Assembly: GCF_025630775.1 (NCBI RefSeq)
Contig: NZ_JAOSZE010000003.1
Location: forward strand, 186,001 to 250,000
Reading direction: 5' to 3'
DNA: 64,000 nucleotides
From: Actinoplanes sp. KI2
Lineage (GTDB): Bacteria; Actinomycetota; Actinomycetes; Mycobacteriales; Micromonosporaceae
Shown: positions 1 to 6,734 of the stretch, piece after piece
How the letters are laid out: every line of letters begins with the position of its first letter
Position numbering within the stretch: the first letter of the stretch is position 1
The notes under the pieces: model-generated
Seen by the model: the letters and a program-made list of their open reading frames with translations, nothing else
Told to the model about the DNA's origin: nothing
Databases searched by the model: none
Made by a program: the position numbers and the translations under genes

Positions 1-791
1 TCGTCCGATTCCGCGACCTTCGCCCGGATCTGCGGCCAGAGCTCCATGGCGTGCGCCGCGAACGCGACCAGCCACGTCACCGCCGTCGTGGGCCGGAGAA
101 TGTTGATCAGCTCGACCGCCGCCGTGCGCGCGTCGAGCGGGCGCCCGTCCACCCGGTGGTGCGCGATCGCGGACAGTGCGCTCGGGGCCGGGTCCTGCCG
201 GCGTACCTCCTCGATCAGTCGGGCCAGGTTGTGCTCCTGGCGCCGGCGCGCCAGCCGCGCCCACACATGGCGCGGGCCGAGGGTCGCGAACCCATCGATC
301 ATGGCGAGGAGATCCCAGGCCAGGTCGATCCGGTCACTCTGCTCTTCCGGTACGCCGCACCACTGGGCCACCGTGTCCGTGATGACCAGGGCGGTCTCGT
401 CGAAGAGCGAGATCTCGCCGGCGTCCCGCCACCGGTCGGCCGCCTCGTCGAACGCCATCCCCGTCATCTTGGCCAGGGTGTCCACGCCGTCGCCCATCAG
501 CAGCGCCACGAACAGCGCCTTGCGCAGGTCGTGCGCCCGGCCGTCGAGCGTGTGCACCGCGCCCCGGCCGAACAGCGTGTCCAGCACCGGCCCGGGGATG
601 GCGTCGTGCCGCTCGACGTTGCCGGTCTCGTAGAAGAACCGGGCCGCGGTGGGACCGCCGATCGCGACCGCCGGCCGGCCCAGCAACCGCATCGGCACCG
701 GCCCGCCGCGCCCGCGCCGGCGCAGATCGGGCAGCCAGGCGTACCCCTTGATGGCGAGGGCGAGGGACTGTTCGCGCCGAGGCATGGCCAT
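1..791 (-). CDS. CYP152-family fatty-acid cytochrome P450 (peroxygenase), 3' part cut off by window start
   Basis: Open reading frame with no stop before the window edge; 263 residues are visible. Start ATG at 791 has GGGAGG (799-804) eight bases upstream. Translation aligns from memory along its length with Bacillus P450 BSbeta (CypC): an ARLLG-like segment, ETGNVERHDAIP, TLFGRGAVHTLDG, GPRH, and the I-helix AVELINILRPTTAV. The Arg-Pro pair (R233-P234) is the CYP152 signature that binds the fatty-acid carboxylate and lets the enzyme use H2O2 instead of redox partners. The heme-ligand Cys lies beyond the window. The residue matching BSbeta Gln85 is His80 here, as in the alkene-forming OleT. 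Divergent from the protease gene at 940. Family assignment is firm; hydroxylase versus decarboxylase outcome is not decided. Confidence 0.88.
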   Translation of the reverse strand, partial: MAMPRREQSLALAIKGYAWLPDLRRRGRGGPVPMRLLGRPAVAIGGPTAARFFYETGNVERHDAIPGPVLDTLFGRGAVHTLDGRAHDLRKALFVALLMGDGVDTLAKMTGMAFDEAADRWRDAGEISLFDETALVITDTVAQWCGVPEEQSDRIDLAWDLLAMIDGFATLGPRHVWARLARRRQEHNLARLIEEVRRQDPAPSALSAIAHHRVDGRPLDARTAAVELINILRPTTAVTWLVAFAAHAMELWPQIRAKVAESD

Positions 792-939
792 CCGTATTCC
801 CTCCCGTGACTGCGCGATACAGCGCAACAAGACTTCCTTAATTCTTCCCGCCACCGGACCCGGCGTCTGGGTTTTCTGTCGGCGCCCCGCTCTAGGCTGT
901 TCCCCTGTCCAGTTCCCCTTCGGGCCGGAGGTTCCCCGG

Positions 940-2871
940 GTGCGCGACGGCAAGCGCGCGGCGTTCTCGGCCGCCACATTCGCCGGCTTCCTGCTGATCG
1001 CCTGGTTGCAGGTGGTCGTGGCGCTGCTGATCGTGGCCGCGGTGTTGATGGCGCTGCCCGGCTCGGCCGCCATCCGGGTCGCGTTCCCGCTGGTGATCGC
1101 CACCGCGGGCCTGCTCTGGTGGGCCACCGTCCGGGCGCTGCGCCCGCGCCGCCCGGCCCCGGCCGGCGTGCCGGTGACCCGGGCGGATGCACCGGCGCTG
1201 TGGCAGCTGCTCGAGGCCGCCGCGGCGGCGGCCGGGGTGCGCGCGCCCGACGGGCTGACCGTGGTGGCCGGCGCGACCGTCGCGCTGACCGAGCGGGTAC
1301 GGCTGACCGGGCTCCTCGGCGGCCGCCGCGAGCTGTTCCTCGGCCTGCCACTGCTGCTGGCCTGGGACGAGCCCCGGCTGCGGGCCGCGGTGGCGCACGA
1401 GCTCGCGCACGGGACGCCGCGGCTGGGCCGGTTCGCCCCGATGGCGTACCGGGGGCGGGTCGCCCTGGCCCGCATCGTGCCGCGCATTCCCCGGCGCAGC
1501 CCGGCCGGCCCCGTCCTCCGGGCCTATGCGGCGTGGTATCGCCGCCGGGACGCGCTCTTCGCGGCCGAGCAGGAGCTGGCCGCCGACCGCGTCGCCGCCG
1601 AGTTCACCGGCGGGCGTCCCGCCGCCGAGGCGCTGCGCGACGGCCCCGCGCTCGAGGGGCTGCAGCAGCTGTTCCACGCCGAGTACCTCAGCCCCGGCTG
1701 GCAGGCCGGCCACGTGCCGGACGACGTCTTCGGCGGCTTCCTGCGGGTGCTGGCCGCCCGCGCCGGCGAGATGGAGGTGCTGCGCGCCCGCGCCGGCGAG
1801 ATGGAGGTGCTGCGCGCCCGCGAGCCCGAGCCGCCGGGGGAGTGGGATCCGCATCCCCCGCTCGGCGACCGGATCGCCGCGCTGGTCGCGGTCACTGACG
1901 AGGGGCCCGAGCCGGCCGAGCGGCCGGCCGCCGGCGACCTGGTGCCCGACCTGCCGGGCCTCGGCCGCGCTCTGCAGGCGGTGGCGTTCCCGCCCGCCGG
2001 GCGCACGGTGCTGCCCTGGGAGGAGTTCTTCGACGCGGCCCGGATCGCCGAGATGGAGCGGGAGGCCGACGCCTCGCTGCGGGCGATCTCCCGAGTGGCC
2101 GGCTCCCCGGTCACCGGCCCGGCCGACGTGCTCGACCTGGCCGCCGACGGCCGGCTTGGCAAGATCGCCGAGACGCTCTTCGACTCCCGGCCGCCCGACG
2201 AGACGGCGGGCCGCGTCGTCGAGCTGATCGCCCTCCTGCTGGCGCTGGCCGCGCTGCACGGCGGGGTGGCCCGCTGGCGGCACAGCTGGACGGGTACGGC
2301 CGAGCTGGTCGCGATCGACGGCAGTCACCTCGACGTGGTCGGCCCGGCCGAGCTGGCCGCCGACCCGGCCACGGTCGGCGAGGCCCGCGAGCGCCTCGCC
2401 GCGCTCGGCATCGACCTCGCCGCGGCCGTTCCGTCCGCCGCCGGGCGGCCGCCGGCGCGGGTGCCGGTGATCGGCGGCGTGGTCAACGTGCTGGTCGACG
2501 GCGTGCGGACGGACCTGCTGGTGGTCGAGACCGGCCTGGTGCTGGTGCCCGGGCTGCCGCGGTCCCGGGCCGGCGAGGCGAAACGCCGGCTGAACCGGCT
2601 GGCCACCGACGGCATCCTCGCCGACGGCCGGGCCGCCCGGCCGGGAGACGATCAGGCGCCGGGGATGCCGGACGCGGCGGGAGAAAGCCGTTTTGTCCCG
2701 TTCGCCGACGTGGCCGGTGCGTCGGCGAGCCGCAACGGTCGCCGCTCGTGGGAGATGAGCCTTCGCGACGGCGGGCGGCTCAGCGTGCGCACCGCCCTCG
2801 ACTCCGACGAGCTGCCCGGCGGCTGGACGGCTCTCGACGACGCCGTGTCGTTCCTCACCAGCACCCGCTGA
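940..2871 (+). CDS. Membrane-anchored M48-like zinc metalloprotease
   Basis: GTG start at 940 chosen because GGAGG (927-931) sits eight bases upstream and the protein then opens with two hydrophobic segments (about residues 8-65); the open frame upstream overlaps the divergent P450. 643 residues. The zinc motif HELAH is at residues 153-157, and EQELAADR near 210-217 supplies the downstream Glu, as in M48/HtpX-type peptidases. The C-terminal half (after about 330) has no family I recognise. A perfect 30-bp tandem duplication encodes GEMEVLRARA twice near residues 274-293. Likely an integral membrane protease with a cytoplasmic catalytic domain; the substrate is unknown. Confidence 0.8.
   Translation: MRDGKRAAFSAATFAGFLLIAWLQVVVALLIVAAVLMALPGSAAIRVAFPLVIATAGLLWWATVRALRPRRPAPAGVPVTRADAPALWQLLEAAAAAAGVRAPDGLTVVAGATVALTERVRLTGLLGGRRELFLGLPLLLAWDEPRLRAAVAHELAHGTPRLGRFAPMAYRGRVALARIVPRIPRRSPAGPVLRAYAAWYRRRDALFAAEQELAADRVAAEFTGGRPAAEALRDGPALEGLQQLFHAEYLSPGWQAGHVPDDVFGGFLRVLAARAGEMEVLRARAGEMEVLRAREPEPPGEWDPHPPLGDRIAALVAVTDEGPEPAERPAAGDLVPDLPGLGRALQAVAFPPAGRTVLPWEEFFDAARIAEMEREADASLRAISRVAGSPVTGPADVLDLAADGRLGKIAETLFDSRPPDETAGRVVELIALLLALAALHGGVARWRHSWTGTAELVAIDGSHLDVVGPAELAADPATVGEARERLAALGIDLAAAVPSAAGRPPARVPVIGGVVNVLVDGVRTDLLVVETGLVLVPGLPRSRAGEAKRRLNRLATDGILADGRAARPGDDQAPGMPDAAGESRFVPFADVAGASASRNGRRSWEMSLRDGGRLSVRTALDSDELPGGWTALDDAVSFLTSTR
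1761..1820 (+). repeat. Perfect 30-bp tandem duplication inside the M48 gene
   Basis: Two identical consecutive 30-bp copies (1761-1790 and 1791-1820) keep the frame and duplicate ten residues between the protease core and the C-terminal region. The perfect identity suggests a recent slippage event. Confidence 0.95.
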
Positions 2872-3145
2872 CCCCCGTTCCGCCGGAGGATCGTGCGGAG
2901 CGCCGTCCGGTCACAATTCGGGCACTATCCCAGACTGCGCGCAAACCGGCATTCGCCGCCGTGAACCCCCTGAGCTGCGCATCCGTGACCTCAAATAGGT
3001 CCGTCTCATCCACGACGAATGAGTTACGGGCTGATCACCTGCAGTCACAATAGCCTCAGTGGTTATTCGCTCGGCGTTTCCGGAAATGAGTAGTGCAGTT
3101 CCGGGACGGCGTCGGATGATCAGGCATGACACGGGGGAGGTCACC

Positions 3146-3646
3146 ATGGATCGGGGACCCGCGGCGCTTTTCGGGGCGATCGTCGCGGTAGGACTGGGGC
3201 CGGCGATGTGGCTGGGGGTTCGCCTCGGTGCGGTCGACACCGCGCCGGTGCCTCCGCCGGCCGTAGGCGAGCACACGGCCGGCCCGGAGCAACTGGTCGG
3301 CGGCTCGGGCGCCGGCGACAGCCCGCTCGGCGAGGCGACGAACAAGGCCAGGCCGCACACCACGGTGCTGCGGCTGAGCACCTCGCCGTCGGCGAGGGAA
3401 CACACCAGGACCGCGGCGCCGAAGCCGTCGCACACCACGACATCGCCGACCGTCTCGGCCTCGCCGTCCGGCAGCGGCGGGCCGACCAGCCCGCCGACCG
3501 AGTCCACCGGCGGACCGACGACGCCGCCGACCGGGCCGACCACACCGCCGACCGATGCGCCCGACCCGCCGCCGACGACCACGCCGGGCCTCGACGTGTC
3601 GGCCAACCCGGCCGGCGGCATCGTGGCCGACGGCCCGATCGCCTGA
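3146..3646 (+). CDS. Secreted or membrane-anchored Pro/Thr/Ser-rich protein of unknown function
   Basis: ATG at 3146 follows GGGGGAGG (3133-3140). The 166-residue product has a hydrophobic N-terminus (about residues 5-25, ending ahead of APVPPP) that could be a signal peptide or anchor, then a low-complexity stretch rich in Thr, Pro and Ser (PTSPPTEST, PTTPPTGPTTPPT). There is no catalytic domain. Such sequences usually make extended, often glycosylated, wall-spanning linkers. The gene stands alone between the M48 gene and a convergent WYL regulator. Function unknown. Confidence 0.65.
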   Translation: MDRGPAALFGAIVAVGLGPAMWLGVRLGAVDTAPVPPPAVGEHTAGPEQLVGGSGAGDSPLGEATNKARPHTTVLRLSTSPSAREHTRTAAPKPSHTTTSPTVSASPSGSGGPTSPPTESTGGPTTPPTGPTTPPTDAPDPPPTTTPGLDVSANPAGGIVADGPIA

Positions 3647-3648
3647 CG

Positions 3649-3743
3649 GATCACGGGTTCCGGCGAGCGCATCGGCGGTCAAGGATCACGGAAACCGCCG
3701 GTCAAGGGATTACGGGGCTTTGGCGAGCGCCTCGGCGGTCAGG
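3649..3743. repeat. Imperfect repeats copied from the 3' end of the WYL regulator gene
   Basis: The last ~35 bp of the minus-strand regulator gene (3708-3743, containing its stop) recur in diverged form at 3649-3683, with a shorter third copy around 3674-3706. Shared cores are GGCGAGCGC and TCGGCGGTCA plus a GAT(C/T)ACGG start. The copies fill the gap between two convergent genes. Confidence 0.75.
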
Positions 3744-4708
3744 TACGTCGCGGCCAGCCCGCGGGCCGTTCCGGTGAAGCGCTCGCGCAGCTCGGCCGGC
3801 GCCAGCACCTCGGCCTCGTCGCCGAGCTTGAGCAGTTCGATGTGGCCCTGCTTGATCGACTCGATGGGGACGGTGGTGATCAGCCAACCGTCCTCGTCGG
3901 GCGGTCCGGCCAGTTCCCGGGCGGTGCGCGACATCTCCGGCGGGAAGACGAACGCCATCATCCGCAACGCCGACTCGGTCATCCGCACCGTCGCGGTCGA
4001 GGTGTAGACGCTCTGCTCGTACCGGTCGGCCCACTCCTGCCAGAAGCCCGCGAGATCGAAGCCGGCCGGCCGCTCGGCCGGCGCGTCCAGCACCTCGGCC
4101 TCGAGAATGTTCGACACCCGGTAGGCCGTGACCCGGTCGCGGGCGGTCGCCACCAAATACCACCGGCCGGCCTTCAGCACCACGCCGAGCGGGTGCAGGG
4201 TGCGGGTCACCTCGCGCGGCGCCTTCCACCGCCGGTACCGGACCGCCAGCAGGCGGCCGCTCCACACCGCGTCGGCCACCGTGGACAGATGCGGCGTCGG
4301 CTCGGCACCGCGGAACCACCCGGGCGCGTCGAGATGGAACCTTTCCCGTACGCGATCGGCCCGGTCGGCCAGCTCACCCGGCAGCGACGCGCGCAGCTTG
4401 AGCTCCGCGGCGGCCAGCACCGAGCCGAGCCCGAGCTCGGCGGCCGGCCCCGGCATGCCGGCCAGGAACAGCGTGCCCGCCTCGTCGCCGGTCATCCCGG
4501 TCAGCCGGGTGCGGTAGCCGTCGAGCAGCTGATAGCCGCCGGCGGGCCCGCGGTCGGCGTAGATCGGCACCCCGGCCGAGCCGAGCGACTCCACGTCCCG
4601 GTACACCGTGCGGACCGACACCTCGAGCTCGTCGGCGAGCTCGCGCGCGGTCATCCGCCCCCGCGTCTGCAGCAGCAGGAGGAGCGAGACGAGACGTCCG
4701 GCGCGCAT
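3710..4708 (-). CDS. YafY-type transcriptional regulator (HTH + WYL domain)
   Basis: 332 residues. The N-terminus RLVSLLLLLQTRGRMTAREL starts a winged helix-turn-helix (DeoR/HTH_11 type, residues 1-60), followed by a linker and a WYL ligand-binding domain with LRVAVRYRRW-like and KAGRWYLVATARD segments near 175-215 and a C-terminal WCX-like extension. Proteins of this family (PafBC relatives) sense nucleic acid or small ligands. Transcribed alone, convergent with the gene at 3146. Target unknown. Confidence 0.88.
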   Translation of the reverse strand: MRAGRLVSLLLLLQTRGRMTARELADELEVSVRTVYRDVESLGSAGVPIYADRGPAGGYQLLDGYRTRLTGMTGDEAGTLFLAGMPGPAAELGLGSVLAAAELKLRASLPGELADRADRVRERFHLDAPGWFRGAEPTPHLSTVADAVWSGRLLAVRYRRWKAPREVTRTLHPLGVVLKAGRWYLVATARDRVTAYRVSNILEAEVLDAPAERPAGFDLAGFWQEWADRYEQSVYTSTATVRMTESALRMMAFVFPPEMSRTARELAGPPDEDGWLITTVPIESIKQGHIELLKLGDEAEVLAPAELRERFTGTARGLAATYLTAEALAKAP

Positions 4709-4737
4709 GTCCGCACGGTAGCCGCCGGGTACGACAC

Positions 4738-4762
4738 AAGGGGAGCCATTCCGGCTCCCCTT
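4738..4762 (-). terminator. Intrinsic terminator hairpin after the acidic-repeat gene
   Basis: Perfect 10-bp stem (AAGGGGAGCC / GGCTCCCCTT) with a 5-base loop, 17 bases past the stop of the minus-strand gene at 4779 and before the WYL gene start. Confidence 0.8.
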
Positions 4763-4778
4763 CCGCGGTGCGTGTCGA

Positions 4779-5753
4779 TCAGAGGGCGGACAGGCGGTTC
4801 AGCAGGTCGCGGTAGCTGCGCAGCTGAACGCGCAGCTGCTCGGTGTCGTCCGAGACGCCGCCCAGTGCGTCCTTCTGCGCCTGCAGCGCGCTGGTCAGCT
4901 TGTCCACCGCCTCGCCGACGAGGGCGGCGGCGTCGGCGGTCGCCTCCTTGGGGCTGTCCACGAAGCGCAGCTGGATCTCGCGGAACCGCTCGGCGAACGA
5001 GTCGCCGTCGCTGAAGAGCCGGTCGAGAGGCGCGGCGGACACACTGCCCGGCGTCGCCGAAGCAGCGGCCGGAGCGGCCACCGTGTCGGCGGGCTCGGCC
5101 GGTGCCTCCGCCACATCCCGGCGCAGCGCGGGGTCGGACTCGGGCTCGTCGGACTCATCGGACCCGGCCGCGAGCGGCTCGCCGGTGGCCGGCTCGACCG
5201 CCTGCGGGCTGTCGAAGGTGCCCTCGTCCTTGATCGCCTGGTCCTCGGCGGGCTCGTCGGTCACGTCCCGGCGAAGCGCCGGCTCGGAGTCCGTGTCCGT
5301 GTCGTCCGCCCCGTCGTCCGTCTCCACGGTGCCGTCCGGGTGGTAGGTCGTCACGGTTCCCGTCTCGTCGCGGCGGGCGGCCGGTTCGTCGGCGTCGTCC
5401 CGCGGCTCCTGCTCGGCGAGTTCGTCGTCCGGACTGCCGGTCTCGTCGGATCGCGAGGTGTCGGATCGCGTGGTGTCGGAGAGCGAGGCGTCGTCGGACC
5501 GTGCGGTGTCGTCGGACCGCACGGTGTCGTCGGACCGCACGGTGTCGTCGGACCGTGCGGTGTCGTCGGACCGCACGGTGTCTTCGGATCGCGCGGTGTC
5601 TTCGGATCGCTCGGTATCGGTCGGCGTATCGCTCCACGGCGAGCCGGCCCGCTGCTGCGGCACCGCGATCGGATCGGAGGTGACCACATCGCCGTGGTCG
5701 CCGCCGTACGGCTCGTCGGAGTTCTCTTTGGCGTCGTTGGAGAAGAACTTCAT
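4779..5753 (-). CDS. Acidic hexapeptide-repeat protein with conserved actinobacterial C-terminal helical domain
   Basis: 324 residues; ATG at 5753 with GAGGGAG upstream overlapping the previous gene's stop region. Residues ~45-100 are a run of six-residue units of the type RSDDTA/RSDDTV; the middle is Asp/Glu/Thr-rich with three LRRDV-containing units. The C-terminal ~85 residues (FAERFREIQLRFVDSPKEAT onwards) match the end of the upstream gene product, so the two are paralogues in that domain. No signal peptide or membrane span. Second gene of a two-gene operon (14-base gap). The domain is common in actinobacteria without a known role; a stress or envelope role is a guess. Confidence 0.75.
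   Translation of the reverse strand: MKFFSNDAKENSDEPYGGDHGDVVTSDPIAVPQQRAGSPWSDTPTDTERSEDTARSEDTVRSDDTARSDDTVRSDDTVRSDDTARSDDASLSDTTRSDTSRSDETGSPDDELAEQEPRDDADEPAARRDETGTVTTYHPDGTVETDDGADDTDTDSEPALRRDVTDEPAEDQAIKDEGTFDSPQAVEPATGEPLAAGSDESDEPESDPALRRDVAEAPAEPADTVAAPAAASATPGSVSAAPLDRLFSDGDSFAERFREIQLRFVDSPKEATADAAALVGEAVDKLTSALQAQKDALGGVSDDTEQLRVQLRSYRDLLNRLSAL
5490..5625 (-). repeat. 18-bp coding tandem repeats (RSDDT[AV] units)
   Basis: Roughly seven or more 18-bp units alternating between 'accgcacggtgtcgtcgg' and close variants encode the acidic hexapeptide repeat of the gene at 4779. Copies differ at one or two bases, so unit number is likely to vary between strains. Confidence 0.85.
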
Positions 5754-5767
5754 GGTCGATGACTCCC

Positions 5768-6403
5768 TCAGCGGCTGGTGTCGGTGGCGGCGTCGGTGTC
5801 GGTCGCCCTGCGGGGAGCGGGCGCCGGCTCATCGTCAGGATCGGATGTAGTAGTACCAGGAGTCGTCGATACCGGGTCGGTCCCCAGCAGATCGGCGAAC
5901 AATGCCCGATAGTGCACGAGTGCCAGCCGCAGGTCCTCGGTGCCGGCCGTGCCGGCCGAGTTGCGCTCGCTGATCGCGTGCGCCTCGCGGTAGTGCTCGA
6001 GGGTGTTCGCGTGCTCGACGGAGAGATCGGCCAGCCGGTCGTCGTACTCGGCTGTGGGGTAGCCGCGCTCCGTGATCAGCCGGGTGACCAGCTCGTCGGC
6101 CGTGCCGACGGCCTCGGTCGGGTTGTCCACGAATTGGATCTGTACCTCTTCCCAGGCGGCGCGGTACCGCTGCTGGGACTCCGGGCTGAGCTCCTTGAGC
6201 TCGAGCTCCGCGTGCCGCTTCTCGCGCTCGCGCAGCTCCTTCTCGGCCTCCGTGCGGCTGCCGGTGTCGGCCACCACGCGGTCGTACTCGGGCCCGAAGG
6301 TGCTCTGCAGCTTCTTGCGGCGTCCGGCCTGCACGCCGTACACGATCGCGGCGATGATCACCAGGACGACGATGATCAGGACGATGGTGAGTGTGGGGGA
6401 CAT
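5768..6403 (-). CDS. Membrane-anchored protein with WEEVQxxFVDxPxEAV domain
   Basis: 211 residues; ATG at 6403 with GGAGGAG just upstream. One N-terminal transmembrane segment (TLTIVLIIVVLVIIAAIVYG, residues 4-23), a charged helix (about 45-80, coiled-coil-like), then the domain WEEVQIQFVDNPTEAVGTAD shared with the product of the downstream gene. The tail is Thr/Asp/Pro-rich. Start of the two-gene operon; cytoplasmic domain anchored to the membrane. Function unknown. Confidence 0.78.
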   Translation of the reverse strand: MSPTLTIVLIIVVLVIIAAIVYGVQAGRRKKLQSTFGPEYDRVVADTGSRTEAEKELREREKRHAELELKELSPESQQRYRAAWEEVQIQFVDNPTEAVGTADELVTRLITERGYPTAEYDDRLADLSVEHANTLEHYREAHAISERNSAGTAGTEDLRLALVHYRALFADLLGTDPVSTTPGTTTSDPDDEPAPAPRRATDTDAATDTSR

Positions 6404-6734
6404 CGGTCTCCTCCTTCTTCAGTCCCGGTATTCCCACTCACCCTGGGTCGTCAATCCCCTTTGGCGAGAACGTCCACGAGACCCGACCACGCCACCCGGC
6501 CGTGGAGATCGACGGCTCTGTCGCATGGCCGACTTTGGGAGCGCGCTCTCCGGCGTGCCAATCTCCATGGGCAATTAGGACAGACCGGTCATATATTGTC
6601 CGCTTGGGTGGTAGCTCAGGCTGAATGTTTTACGTATTCTCCGGAAGGCGCACGCGGACGGTGACGGCCTGCAACGAGGTCGGTGATCCGGGGGCGACGT
6701 GTGGCCGGAAGCTGTCAACCTCGGGCGGAGCCTG
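6404..6734. other. Intergenic region upstream of the conservon
   Basis: No gene seen in 331 bp between divergent transcripts. It is less GC-rich than its surroundings. A TATATT at 6592-6597 could be a -10 element, and GGACA (6578-6582) / TGTCC (6597-6601) flank an inner GACCGGTC palindrome, which could be an operator for either gene. No convincing -35 was found. Confidence 0.4.

Noticed and set aside
497..1351. Minus-strand 284-codon frame over the P450/protease junction
   Set aside because: Arg/Pro/Ala-rich shadow; the true minus-strand gene is the CYP152 frame starting at 791, which runs off the window edge.
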